Shown: one piece after another, positions 53,311 to 63,500 of the stretch | Position numbering within the stretch: the stretch's first letter is position 1 | How the letters are laid out: every line of letters starts with the position of its first letter | NCBI RefSeq assembly: GCF_918797505.1 | Contig: NC_092795.1 | Span: forward strand, 4,559,434 to 4,623,433 | Direction: 5' to 3' | DNA from: Bemisia tabaci | Taxonomy: Eukaryota > Arthropoda > Insecta > Hemiptera > Aleyrodidae | Length of the DNA stretch: 64,000 nucleotides | Notes under the pieces: generated by a model | What the model saw: the letters and a program-made list of their open reading frames with translations, nothing else | Told to the model about the DNA's origin: nothing | Database searches by the model: none | Program-made: the position numbers and the translations under genes

Positions 53311-53629
53311 ATCAAATAGTGCTGTATCCATAAGATTTTTCTCGCTTTGTAGTTCTTTTTTCTTTAATTCCTTCGGACCTAATTTTTTTGTAGCTTAAGT
53401 ACGCCCAACTTATCGTTTCTCAAACGAATGAATGAGACTCCATTTCCATGTTGCAAAACCACTCATAAAGTGTAGTTTGACCCAAAAACCATAAGATATA
53501 TCTAACTGAAAATTTCACTGATTTTTCTACTGATCCAACAAACACATTGTTTTGCACATGTTTTTGCTGTATAAACATTAACAAACTTTTTGACCGAAGT
53601 TGCAGTCAATATCTAATTTCTTGTAAAAT
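53311..53629. other. AT-rich DNA, nothing recognised
   Basis: No open frame of note and no repeat arm is seen. Confidence 0.5.
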
Positions 53630-53950
53630 ATTACGAGTATTTTCCCAAAACTTGTATAGGTACGGCTTAATACGGGAATAAACCTTTTGGCAAAATTAGA
53701 CACTCCTCTCAGAAAATCTGTGATTTAGCAGAGGAAATTTGGCAACATCAAATTATTCATAAGCTTTCTTTTCGCAGCATGGCTGCCTACAGTGCACTGA
53801 AAGAGATAAAGAGCGCAGAAAGTTCGATTGATTGGAACTGTAGCAATAGTGTGTGCTCATGCAGTTGTGGGGCGCCTTCAAATCGAGCGATACTTCCCGC
53901 ACATCCGAGGAGTTAGTTTAGTGGCGTGACCTAACTTAACCCAACATGAC
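53630..53950 (+). repeat. Family S interspersed repeat, copy S5
   Basis: 'aacttgtataggtacggctt', 'cttttcgcagcatggctgcc', 'gtgcactgaaagagataaag', 'gatacttcccgcacatccg', 'gcgtgacctaacttaaccc'. It lies outside the large duplication, so family S is a dispersed repeat in its own right. Confidence 0.75.
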
Positions 53951-55102
53951 TCTTGATGCGCTAAAATCCTATCTAATTTTTGCAGTTTTCTTATCATATT
54001 GATGTTGTAGCAGGCTTCTAATCGTTGTTCACACGTGTTCCCATCATATCGATACATTTTTACTTGTATTGTGTAAAGTTCACTGCTTAATTTAAGTATG
54101 TATTTTAATTTTGTAGGAAATGTATGACCAAAACCACATTATAAAGCCAATAGTATGCATCAATTGGCGTAATTTGCTTAATGATCTTCGTCCAATTTAA
54201 GTTCCAGGTCAAAAGCGAGCTTCGTAAGAACGCAAATTAATATTTGCATCCAAAACGGGAATTTCGAAGTAACCGTCGAAACTAGCGCTCAAAGTGGAAA
54301 ACGAACTTCGTCGCCCAGATATTAATTAAGGAAGCCAGTATCTTTTTATGAATTAATTAAAAACTTCTAGCTTCGAAAGTAGATACATTTTTCCGCAGCA
54401 AAAGAATACGGAATATGCGAAAGGCACCGGAATGGGTCGGTGGCAGAAAAGAGGAAGGAGGAGGGGGGGGGGGCGAAGAAATTTATTCGTTACTCGAAAC
54501 TGCAAGCCCAGGAGCAGGGCTGTGTGGGGTAACTAAACCGAGTTGGACGAAGTTTGCTATGCGAAAATATAAAAGTTGCCAGGCATACCAGGTACGAGTG
54601 CGAGCATAGCTAAACGCAGGGCTGCCAAAATTGCTGCAGTTTTTAGTACGCGGTGCAAGGATCCAAAAAAACGTTTGTCAGCCATCACAACATATCGAGG
54701 ATTCTCTATCGTATCGAATTAGGCGCTAACAAGTATAACGACGGAACTTCTCTCACTGATATTTTAGTGTGATTTAATGTATCTATTGCTGGCCAGATTG
54801 TGAAACTACTTATCTATATTATGGCCTCTCAAAATTTCCATCTCTACTTTATTTTTTCAAACGGAAAAAAGCAAACTTTTTGGCTTCTTTTCACAGAATA
54901 TGGTGCTGACAGAGAAGAATAATCCAGGAAATTTTCAAGAAATTTCTATGTCTAGCTTCCCTGAGAAAAAATGAAGCACGACATGAAGTCTTCCACGCCG
55001 GCCGCTCACAGAGATACGGGATTTTGCATCTCCATGAGTGACACTTGATTGACAGCATAGAGCGGAGCATTGTATGAGTTGACGCTGTGCGTCTTAAATT
55101 TT
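53951..55102. other. Unassigned DNA
   Basis: A 12-bp-class G tract ('gaggaggggggggggcg' type) lies near 54460. Open frames at 54415-54609 and 54891-55121 have no domain. No RNA gene is recognised. Confidence 0.45.
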
Positions 55103-55145
55103 GCAGATGCAGCATGGACACCTATCAAACACGAATCGTTGTAGC
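55103..55145 (-). repeat. Family R partial unit (minus)
   Basis: On the minus strand: 'tacaacgattcgtgtttgat' then 'gtgtccatgctgcat'. It matches the centre of the family R unit. Confidence 0.5.
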
Positions 55146-55556
55146 TCTGCACCGTTATCAACGCGTGTCCGTGCCGCTGCTCTATTTCCATGTTGTGTTG
55201 CTTCCGTTTGTCTTATTTATAGGCAACAGCCACCCGTCGTTTCCAACTTTTCTTTTTGATTTTTTTTTTCGGTCTTCAACTTTTAGGGGAAATTTTTTAG
55301 GATTGGGCCAGGGTGGCTACCGACTCCTACAATGGTGCTTCAAAGGCTACTTGAGCAACGCAACGAAATGCACCTTAGGCTATGTTGCTTACGTAACCCT
55401 TGAGACGTATTCTGGCCTTGTATCTTAACTTTTTCCCATTACTGTTTTGTCACCTAGTTTCGATACCGCCTACAGAAACTCAGTATTTTAATTATAACTG
55501 AAACATTAGAGATTTTGAGTGTTTAATGTGAGACCTAGAGTGTTTGTGATCACTCG
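55146..55556. other. Unassigned DNA
   Basis: The 113-codon plus frame 55087-55428 has hydrophobic stretches and starts in family R sequence. No family is recognised. Confidence 0.35.
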
Positions 55557-55690
55557 ATCTAGTGACGTGGCATGTTCTGCGATATATCGATTGATCTGCC
55601 ATTTAAACCCGTGGAAAAGGATCGATAAACACCTTAATATTCGATCCTTGACATAGCTTCAAATCTGGAAACCATTCACGCCTCGCCACT
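55557..55690 (+). repeat. Family P repeat, copy P5
   Basis: 'gtgacgtggcatgttctgcg', 'atatatcgattgatctgcc', 'atttaaacccgtggaaaagg', 'atcgataaacacc' and 'cacgcctcgccactga'. Confidence 0.72.
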
Positions 55691-56498
55691 GATTCGACCC
55701 CCTTCCCCTCAGAGAGACGTTTCTTTAAAATCTGACATTAAGAATTCTCTGCTCAGTTTGGCAAGACTTTTTAGACCGCCGAATTGTAAACAGCCGCGCC
55801 AGAGCAGTAATTATACTTTTAATTAAGTATTTTCCCCCATATTATACTTCTGCGGCGGAGGCAGAGGCGAGTTCGTTGAAGAAAATTAAGATTGCATAGT
55901 TTCGAAAACTGAGTTCATCTTTCAAAATGAATCTAACCTCTTGTGGGTATTAGAGACACAGGTACTTGTCAAAGAAAAAGAATTATCGCTTAATAATTCT
56001 CACTCCTCCGAACTTCGGGTTCCCGGCGAATCTTCGAGTTTAATAATTTAGTCGGAATGAAAGGGACCCAATTTAAGAAGCCAAACGCACCATTCCATGA
56101 AGTTGGTGATCTTTAAAGCGGTAAATTAAAACTCGCGCCGGAGCTAAAAAGTAAATATCAAATTCCTTTTTAACATGCATATAAATTAAACGTGGGTAAT
56201 AATATTTTTCATGAGGTAATTTCAAAAATAATTTTAATTTTTAAAAAATTAGAAATCCGTCGAAGCGAAGAGACTAATTTTATATACGGGATGTAAGAAT
56301 CATCTTATTTCCATAAAAAAACAATATTCTAAAGAGACCTCGCATTCCCACTTCGAGCAGTGTAATAGGGTCACTTCAAAGTAGAGTTTTTGACACCAAC
56401 AATATGATTCGCCAACTGGTAATTGTTGAGCATTTCATTGACCTGAGGATTTGTATATTAGGGGTGGGGAGAGAAGGAGTTGTTTCTTACCCACGGTG
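55691..56498. other. AT-rich DNA, nothing recognised
   Basis: No gene, RNA or repeat arm can be supported. Confidence 0.5.
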
Positions 56499-56724
56499 CA
56501 CTGGAAAAAAACACATTGAAACTAGAGTCCAGACTCTTGAAAACATTAACAAGACAAAGGACTCTTGATTCAATCAGATTTAAGCTTAAATCAAAAGGAA
56601 ATCCGCTCAAATTAAGAGGCTTGGTTCTTGATTTAAGCTTATATCGGATTGAATCAAGAGTATTTTTTCTTGTCGATGTTTTTAAGAGTCTGGACTCTAG
56701 ATCCAATGTGTTTTTTTCTTCTTA
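56499..56724. mobile_element. Family D long-palindrome MITE, copy D3
   Basis: Left 'cactggaaaaaaacacattg' then 'actagagtccagactcttga'. Right 'taagagtctggactctagat' then 'ccaatgtgtttttttct'. The overlapping opposite-strand open frames of ~80 codons are mirror images caused by the palindrome. Confidence 0.87.
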
Positions 56725-57589
56725 GCGGCTCTGGTGCTTGCACTAGAGCTGCTATTCCGGACGGTCCCAGCTGGGGAGTATCAATGCAGCATGTTACATT
56801 GTAGAGACCGCGCGTTGGTTGATGGGAATCGGCGCCATTTTCGGCTATGTTCCTTGTCATGACTTTATTTTATTGCATACTGTTTTATTGTTAGTCAATG
56901 CTATGTTGTGTATTGTATTTTTGGAATCATGGTGATACAGTCAACAATTCAAAACTTGTTTGTGCTTTTATCTCGTGATGGAAAAAATGTACTTTACGTT
57001 CAAAATTTGAAAATTTGAATTTTAAAGTTTTCGCGGTTAAGGAAGCTTTAACCACTGGGTTGGAGCTTCCTAGTCATATTACTTAGCAAACAAAGGTTAC
57101 CAGGGAAACCGTAAACGTCTAACAACTATCGTGGCCATTGGGGCGATTATTGAAATGATATCGACTGTATGTCGCCGCTTACGACAGGACATAGCCCTAT
57201 CTTAACTGTGTAATATATCGCAATTCGATATTGTTTTGATTTTTAAAAGGAGCAATTCATTCATACAGTTCCGATTAGTTTTGGCGAACGGGCCCTTAAC
57301 CTACGGCACTCGGCTCATGGGAATTTTTGAGCTCGCCCACTCGGGAGAGCTCTTTGCGATCGATTTCTTTTAGCATTGGTAGTGTCCGTGGCGACAAATG
57401 GATGGTTCTCGTTGCCGTCGGAGGAACGGCCAAAATCCCATTGATTTCAAGGTCTAAAAGTTGAATTTTCGCGGGTTACAGTTTTCCTCCGTCGAACATT
57501 TCCGTTCCCTCATTCAACTGAGGATTAATTGTTCCTCGTTTGCTACACTAGAGAGCAGCACTTTCCAGTGGCCGAGTATATCATAGCAT
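56725..57589. other. Unassigned DNA upstream of the second LTR element
   Basis: No gene is seen. Part of it may belong to the LTR, whose start is uncertain. Confidence 0.4.
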
Positions 57590-57707
57590 GTTGCTATGGT
57601 TTTATAGCAAATTACCTAATTGTATGTTATCATCCTCTTATCTTTTCAATGCAGTTTTTGTGTGCAGTTGTACTTGCAATTGTTATTATTTCTTAAAATA
57701 AAAAACA

Positions 57708-57725
57708 TGGTGACCTCGACGTGAT
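57708..57725 (+). promoter_or_regulatory. tRNA-Trp-type primer-binding site with one mismatch
   Basis: 'tggtgacctcgacgtgat' differs from the 38950 site by a single C-to-T change. It lies directly after the CA end of the putative LTR. Confidence 0.8.
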
Positions 57726-57849
57726 TTAATAATTTGTTCAATTAATTTTAAGTTACTAAGACTAAGATTGAGATTTGCGCATAATTAATGGATAATCCTT
57801 AAGATTGCCGTTATTGGTACCATAGAAGGTTAATTAACCTCAAAATAAT

Positions 57850-58200
57850 TGCATGCTTGAGAGCTCGGTTGAGACTCGCATTGGGATCCTTTCAGAGTTT
57901 GTTTAAACCTCATATTAAGAATGCTTTAGGATTCGTTTGAGCCCCTCGCATTAAGAATGCTTGGGAGTTCGTTTGAGCCTCGCATTAAGAATGCTTGAGA
58001 GTTCGTTTGAGCCTCGCATTGAGTTTCTTTAGAGTTCGTTTTAACCTTAAAATACAGATGCATGAAGTGCTCTTTCGAGCTCCGTGCTATTTATAGTGCG
58101 CGAGGTGCTCCATTGAGCCACCGCATACATACAAAGGCGTGATGTGCTCCATTGAGCCACTCGCATACAAAGACTTGAAGTGGTCTTTCGAGCTCCACGC
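57850..58200 (+). repeat. Leader array of hairpin-like units in LTR element 2
   Basis: First set: 'aatgcttgagagttcgtttg' then 'agcctcgcatt', about four imperfect units, with 'aatgc' able to pair with 'gcatt'. Second set: 'gaggtgctccattgagccac' and 'gaagtg(c/g)tctttcgagctcc' units, in which 'ggtgctc' pairs with 'gagccacc' (one bulge). The sequence is unrelated to the 39131 array, but position and architecture are the same. Confidence 0.78.
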
Positions 58201-58684
58201 TAAATTCAAGTGAGTTCCTTTTCCGCTCTTAGTGTATACCATAAGTATTGTGTAAGAATTATGGCAGAAACGTTCCTCCGAACCGTGCTCAATTATAGTT
58301 TCTTTGAACTCTGTGCCGATAAAAATTCAGAATTTCAGACTGCCAGCTTAACAAAGTATAACCTTAATTCAAGTTGGCGACTTGATTTAAAAAAAAAAAA
58401 AATTAAAATTAAATCATATGGTTTCATTACATTGTTGACAAGTTAAGAAAAAGCTTATCAACGATGAAAGCCAGAAACAAAAATGCGATGGCAAAAATAG
58501 CCATTGCAACATTTGCCGCAAAATCACATTCATAAAAGATAATTCCATTTCTCTCTCTTTATTTCTCTTTATTTATTGAAATGTGAAAAATTTGACTTAT
58601 GAAATTACGTCATAACATTTTGCATCGGCATGTAACCTCTGATAATTGGGTGAAGATTCATTTAATACGTTTTTTTTTTATAAT

Positions 58685-58685
<1 letters not shown>

Positions 58686-58731
<46 letters not shown>
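58686..58731. repeat. 46-bp C homopolymer at a gap edge
   Basis: The longest G/C run in the window, ending directly in N. It probably marks where assembly or sequencing failed. The poly-proline open frames here are artefacts. Confidence 0.95.
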
Positions 58732-59231
58732 NNNNNNNNNNNNNNNNNNNNNNNNNNNNNNNNNNNNNNNNNNNNNNNNNNNNNNNNNNNNNNNNNNNNN
58801 NNNNNNNNNNNNNNNNNNNNNNNNNNNNNNNNNNNNNNNNNNNNNNNNNNNNNNNNNNNNNNNNNNNNNNNNNNNNNNNNNNNNNNNNNNNNNNNNNNNN
58901 NNNNNNNNNNNNNNNNNNNNNNNNNNNNNNNNNNNNNNNNNNNNNNNNNNNNNNNNNNNNNNNNNNNNNNNNNNNNNNNNNNNNNNNNNNNNNNNNNNNN
59001 NNNNNNNNNNNNNNNNNNNNNNNNNNNNNNNNNNNNNNNNNNNNNNNNNNNNNNNNNNNNNNNNNNNNNNNNNNNNNNNNNNNNNNNNNNNNNNNNNNNN
59101 NNNNNNNNNNNNNNNNNNNNNNNNNNNNNNNNNNNNNNNNNNNNNNNNNNNNNNNNNNNNNNNNNNNNNNNNNNNNNNNNNNNNNNNNNNNNNNNNNNNN
59201 NNNNNNNNNNNNNNNNNNNNNNNNNNNNNNN
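58732..59231. other. Assembly gap (500 N)
   Basis: Third placeholder gap of exactly 500 N. The rest of LTR element 2 may lie within the missing sequence. Confidence 0.99.
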
Positions 59232-59268
59232 GGAATGGTCTAGTTTGATTCTAGCATCGAATATTACA

Positions 59269-59340
59269 CTGCCGTGCTAAGTAAGAATGCTGAATAAACA
59301 TTCACACGTTGCCAAATTCCCCCGTTTAAAATGTTAATAT
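59269..59340. mobile_element. Family A left end only (A9)
   Basis: 'ctgccgtgctaagtaagaat' then 'taaacattcacacgttgcca'. The element is cut short and MITE W follows within ~20 bp. Confidence 0.65.
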
Positions 59341-59358
59341 TGGAGAAAATGCTTTAAT

Positions 59359-59620
59359 ATATCGTCACATTTCAGCCAAAGTATCACAAGCGCCACACAA
59401 AGTTTCAAAATTTTCGCCGCCACTTTATTTTTCCATAGAGAAATCGTTCAACGAAGCTGTTAGAAAATTTCACTGAATTTTTTTTTGTGCTGCAACTAAA
59501 ATTCATTGAAATTTTCAAACAAATTCAACCAAAACTTTCTCTGTAAAAAAATAAAATGGCGGCGGAAATTTTGAAACGTCGCAAGGCACTTGTGATACCA
59601 TGGCCGGAAGCTGACGATAT
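59359..59620. mobile_element. Foldback MITE W
   Basis: Left 'atatcgtcacatttcagcca' then 'gtatcacaagcgcc' and 'gtttcaaaattttcgccgcc'. Right 'ggcggcggaaattttgaaac' then 'ggcacttgtgataccatggc' and 'gctgacgatat'. ~262 bp. Confidence 0.85.
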
Positions 59621-59630
59621 AGTTATATTA

Positions 59631-59946
59631 GAGTTGCCACATTCAGGGAATTCCGGAAAACTGGGAAATGTCAGGGGATTTTAAAAATCAGGGAAAACCT
59701 GGAATTGTCAGGTAAAATGAAGTAAACGTTTAAAATATCAGGGAAAAATTGTCAAGTCACCTTCGTTTAATTTCTAAACTAGGTTTGACGTTTCGAACAA
59801 TAGATTTTGAGTGAAAACTATTTGAAATTAGTGTTTTTATAGTAACCATCTAGCACATGTTGAATTCTCAGGAAATCTACCAAAATGTGACAGGGAAATC
59901 AGGGAAGTGTCAGGGAGTTTCAATTTCTCCATTCTGTGGTAACCCC
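59631..59946. mobile_element. Family J 'cagggaaat' element, copy J3
   Basis: Left 'gagttgccacattcagggaa'. Right 'gggagtttcaatttctcc' then 'attctgtggtaacc', whose inverted form 'ggttaccacag' matches the left end. The interior is rich in 'tcagggaaaa' motifs. Confidence 0.7.
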
Positions 59947-59948
59947 AG

Positions 59949-60103
59949 AGGCGGCTCCACCAATTTGGCAACACCGGATTCCTCCATTTAAACCTATGTT
60001 AAATAATCGATTCTTGTCAGAGCACCTAGCCCCTTCAAGAATCGATACATTTCCGTAGGTTCAAATGGAGGAAATCCGGTGTTGCCAAATTGATGTATCC
60101 GCC
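59949..60103. mobile_element. Family F foldback MITE, copy F4
   Basis: Left 'aggcggctccaccaatttgg' then 'cctccatttaaacctatgtt'. Right 'aggttcaaatggaggaaatc' then 'gttgccaaattgatgtatcc' and 'gcc'. Confidence 0.83.
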
Positions 60104-60428
60104 AATGGGTAACCGTGTTGTACGGAGAACAGGGCTCACGCGGAATTGGAGATAGGTCCTTAGGTGAGAAGAGCGAGGAATTGAGTGGCGGTGGAGCTTA
60201 ATTCATCAAAGCCGCAAGTATGTCGCGAGTGTGACGGGGAGGGTGGGCCGGCGTGGGTGCGTCTTAATGCTGGTTGGCGGGCGTCGCGGCGGATGCTCCA
60301 GGCGTTAATTGCTCTTTAATAGCGGAATCTCGGCCCTCGGCGAGCCCGGTTCCCGGCTCCGTGCCCCGGGTTCCTAATGACCGCCGATGGACGTACTCTC
60401 GTCGCCCGCAATCCGCACTTCATCACCT
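60104..60428. other. CpG-rich block, no supportable gene
   Basis: GC-rich ('ggcgggcgtcgcggcggatg'). The 60-codon plus frame at 60274-60456 ends inside the next family A element. Confidence 0.4.
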
Positions 60429-60599
60429 CCGCGTGTTAAGGAAGAACGCCGAATGAACATTTAAGTGTTGCCAAATATCCCTTGATAAAAAGTGTATTAT
60501 TGATAACATTCATGCATACTTTTCCTTGAAATTTTCAGATATTTTAGATTAAATTGCGTACAACTTAGTCTGACATTTCGGGGGAAAAAAAATTCCCCA
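60429..60599. mobile_element. Family A copy interrupted on the right (A10)
   Basis: Left arm 'cgtgttaaggaagaacgccg' then 'aatgaacatttaagtgttgc', and the interior to 'gggggaaaaaaaattcccc'. It stops where the TIR-bounded segment C2 begins. The right arm is not found beyond C2. Confidence 0.65.
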
Positions 60600-60922
60600 C
60601 ACGGAGAAAGAAAGTTCGGCGTCAGCTACCGAACTTCGGTTGCCTGTGCCGCTACGATTGGTTCATATGGAACACCAATTATAGCAGTTCACTGAACTCC
60701 AGTTCTTCGGTAGAACGAGCCGAAATTTTTCGGTTGTCAGCACGAAGTTCTCGGTCCGGGGAACCGAACTTCGGCTCATCGTGCCGAAGGCTTCTGTACA
60801 CCTAACCGAAATTCTTGGATGCATCCTAGTGGATCTTATCAAGGTTGCATTAAATTCAGGGGGGCTCTTATTGCTCTTAGCCAGGGGAGGGGGCCTTTTA
60901 CCCAACCCCCCATGAATAAATT

Positions 60923-61070
60923 AAAAAAAAAAAAAAAAAAAAAAATAGAAGGGTATTACAACGCCTGAACAACGATTTGATGGGTGGAAATTTTAGCCTA
61001 CATCGGGGATCGAACCTAGAACCTACCTAACACTAATCGAAGACCCTACCTACTGAGCTATGCCGGACGC
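60923..61070 (-). mobile_element. tRNA-derived SINE
   Basis: On the minus strand 'tagctcagtagg' (61049-61060) fits a Pol III A box and 'ggttcgatccc' (61006-61016) fits a B box, with about tRNA spacing. The element ends in a 23-bp T run on that strand (A at 60923-60945), which would terminate Pol III. A tRNA cloverleaf does not close at the acceptor stem, so it is a tRNA-like SINE head rather than a tRNA gene. Confidence 0.78.
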
Positions 61071-61312
61071 TTGGGAGGAAAGGCGAAAAACTTGCATTAA
61101 TCTTCGAATTGAACTGTGGACAACCAGGATATATCTAATTTACATGGATTTGTTCGTTATTTTATTTTATTCTATTATTTTACTTCAATTTACTCTCTCT
61201 ATGGAACATGAAAAAATGATGAAAATTTAAAAAAAAAACCTCAGATCAGATAGCAAGGAAAGGAACGAGGATAGAATACATACTCAAATTATAAACGCAC
61301 ATTATACCGTTA

Positions 61313-61624
61313 TCAGTTCCCAAAGTTCACACCAGATAATATCTTATGCTCAATTTCAAGGCATTTTTTTAAATGATAACAATCACTGCACTTAGCAAGG
61401 TACAAACAAGAACATAAGTTAGGTAGATAGCAAATAGATAATATTAGGTACGAAAGGTCTACTAAGTATATAATTAAATTGAAAGTGCCTAGCATAAGGA
61501 ACCATTTGTTATCACCAATAAATAAAATATGTACACTCCCTTACACAAACATAATAAATTTAAAATCATATCTACAATTGAAAGAAATCAGAGGAAAGGA
61601 GGACTCAAGCTTTCCTACACCGCA
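61313..61624. other. AT-rich interior of C2, nothing recognised
   Basis: Only a 60-codon minus frame of low-complexity composition. No gene is supported. Confidence 0.4.
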
Positions 61625-61948
61625 TCATTCTCTACAAATGTAAAACTTGGCTATAGGTACTGATAATGTTGGAAATAAATGGATCAATTCTCCCGCAGAC
61701 TTCCAATTCTCTACTCTTGACTCCTTAATAATAGCCAAATCAAAACAAAGCATGCAGGGAGACAAACATGAAGCTGTAACCGTTTCCATGAAATCTAGAC
61801 ATAATATTAACACTGCAACTGATAATGGGGCCATGTTAAGGTAGTGCATAAATTTACTTACAGACTTCTCATCCGTGCCAATCACTGTAGCTCCGTAGTC
61901 TGCGCTACGAGTTCTATGGGTTGAAAGTGTACATCGAAGGATATTCTG
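61625..61948 (-). CDS. Open frame in C2 with hydrophobic segment, function unknown
   Basis: The minus strand is open for 107 codons (86 from the first Met at 61885). It includes a hydrophobic stretch ('MAPLSVAVLILCLDF') that could span a membrane. A strong donor-like 'tct|gtaagt' occurs inside at about 61865 on the same strand, so the true reading may be spliced. I recognise no family. It could be an exon fragment of a captured host gene or a chance frame. Confidence 0.22.
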   Translation of the reverse strand, partial: QNILRCTLSTHRTRSADYGATVIGTDEKSVSKFMHYLNMAPLSVAVLILCLDFMETVTASCLSPCMLCFDLAIIKESRVENWKSAGELIHLFPTLSVPIAKFYICRE

Positions 61949-62052
61949 CTAATGATCAAATTATAGTTTCGCAATTTAATTACAGTAAAGAGCTGGAAAC
62001 TATAATAATGAACGATGCAGGCTTTGATGTTTCGCAGGAGACGAAAGAATAA
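61891..62052 (+). CDS. Open frame without ATG, possible terminal exon, function unknown
   Basis: After 'cactgtag' the plus strand is open for 53 codons to TAA with protein-like composition ('YEFYGLKVYIEGYSANDQ' then 'FNYSKELETIIMNDAGFDV'). The TAG directly upstream could be an acceptor AG. It overlaps the start of the opposite-strand frame at 61625-61948, so at most one is real. No family is recognised. Confidence 0.22.
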   Translation, partial: LRSLRYEFYGLKVYIEGYSANDQIIVSQFNYSKELETIIMNDAGFDVSQETKE

Positions 62053-62900
62053 GTTAAAATAAAATAAATCACGGTCAATGATAACCTTTCAGCAAATTGG
62101 AAACACAAATTCAACTTTGTGAACTTTTCCACATACTTGAGGGTGACTAAGGACTAAGCTATACAGAGAAAACCGAGTCATTTTTGGACAAAAGTAAGGT
62201 ACATGAGATGAGAGTAGAGATGACCGTCTCTGGTCAGAAATTTAAAGTTGAGTATAAACATTTTGAAATGTGCAAATGGGCAATGAACTTTCCCTCTGGC
62301 ATACCTAAGTCTCGTAAAGTAATTAAACTTCAAACCTGTCTTCTACAATTTGATCTTAGTTCCTTTCCTAGATTATAAGCGGATAAGCGAAACGATTTTG
62401 TAGGTTAGGTCGATAAGAGAAAAAACAATTGAGTTCCGGCACTGAGAGAAGCTATGAGCTGATTTCTAAGTAAATATTCGAAGTTAAATATATGATTAAT
62501 GAGTCACTTGAGAAACAATTGTCACTTTGAATTCTACAATTGAGAGAAAACAACAAATGATATGCACTTTCTGAAGTCCAGCCGAGCTGGATCAAGGCAT
62601 TCAAGGGGACGGCTTTTACTTGCAAAAGTTAGAAATGGATAAGAATATGCTTTCGTGTGTGTTTTAAGTGTACGATAAGAGGAATTCGTAAACTCACATC
62701 TCGCAATCTTCGGATCGTACGCACTACGTAGTTTTGTTCCGAACGGAACGATGCACGTCGCGCTTCGCGCACTGGTTTGCGGAGTCATCAAATTCCTGCG
62801 TTCAGAGACAGAGAGCGCTAGCGTCGTTCCCTGTCTGCTAAAATCTTCGGTAGCTTGATACGAATACCCAGTCGGCAAAACGAAAAACTTCGGGACGGAG
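62053..62900. other. Rest of C2 interior, short open frames only
   Basis: A 64-codon plus frame (62184-62378) and a 114-codon minus frame (62534-62878) have no recognised motif. The right end becomes CpG-rich from ~62690. Confidence 0.35.
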
Positions 62901-63057
62901 AACGAAAAATGCTCAGATCAGCAGACAAAGGCCAATTTGGGACCACGGTATGTTATGCCGAACACGCCCGCATACGCCCCCGAATATTCAGTTCCTCACG
63001 CCGAAGTCGGGCCTACCAAACCGGTCGGCGCAGATCCCCGAACTTTTTTTCTCCGTG

Positions 63058-63254
63058 CATTTTTCCCAGTATAAATTTTCAACAAATTAAATCGTTCATC
63101 AAATTTAATCAACAAATAAAATCGTTAGCTCCTTCTTCTTGGATACATGATGTCAGCTAGCACACTCGCGAGTTCGTAAAATGTCACCAATAATCTGTGT
63201 TAGGTTCGGTTAAGTAACTGAACTAACTCCTTGGCGAAGCGCCAACCTGCTCCT
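63058..63254. other. Unassigned DNA
   Basis: 'ttaggttcggttaagtaact' near 63200 resembles the 'acctaacttaac' end of family S in inverted form. Nothing more is supportable. Confidence 0.4.
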
Positions 63255-63500
63255 TGCTGTCAAACTGAGGAAAAACGTCATATGTACATTCGAGAGTTGC
63301 CAAATTTCTCCATATGAAACATAGATTTTAAGGAAAATTATCTGTATTTTTCTTTGAAATTTTTAGATATTTTAGGCTAAATTATGAACAAAATTGCATG
63401 AAAAATTTGAAGAAAAATATTCTCTAATTTCCATGTATCAATTTTTTTACTGAAGGAATTTGGCAATGCCCGGAGGCTCGTACAGCGTTTTTGGTATTCT
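63255..63500. mobile_element. Family A foldback MITE, diverged copy A11
   Basis: Left 'actgaggaaaaacgtcatat' then 'gtacattcgagagttgccaa'. Right 'ggaatttggcaatgcccgga' then 'ggctcgtacagcgtttttgg'. The outer tips are lost. Confidence 0.7.

Larger units (their letters stand above)
57590..58731 (+). mobile_element. Partial LTR retrotransposon 2 (LTR end, leader, possible gag start)
   Basis: A TG-initiated LTR may start near 57590 ('tgttgctatggttttatagc'), but this is uncertain. It ends 'aaaataaaaaaca' at 57707, including an AATAAA-like signal. A primer-binding site, hairpin-type leader repeats and a short open frame beginning with ATG at 58210 (internal ATG at 58261) follow. The element then runs into a 46-bp C run and a gap. 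The frame shows no recognisable gag motif before it ends. Confidence 0.65.
60600..63057. mobile_element. 2.46-kb segment bounded by family C terminal inverted repeats (C2)
   Basis: The left terminus 'cacggagaaagaaagttcgg' and the inverted right terminus 'cacggagaaaaaaagttcgg' match at 19 of 20 bases. They resemble the ends of palindrome C1. Inner arm sequences are related in style but not closely matched. The interior holds a SINE and several open frames but no recognisable transposase. It may be a large non-autonomous element that captured or received other DNA, or two separate ends. Confidence 0.6.

Noticed and set aside
58599..59248. Poly-proline frames at 58.6-59.2 kb
   Set aside because: They arise from a 46-bp C run and a 500-N gap.
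60995..61068. Possible functional tRNA gene on the minus strand
   Set aside because: A and B boxes are present, but the acceptor stem does not pair and a repeat-like tail follows; a SINE explains it better.
62184..62378. 64-codon frame inside C2
   Set aside because: No motif, no partner copy and no splice signals; left as unassigned.
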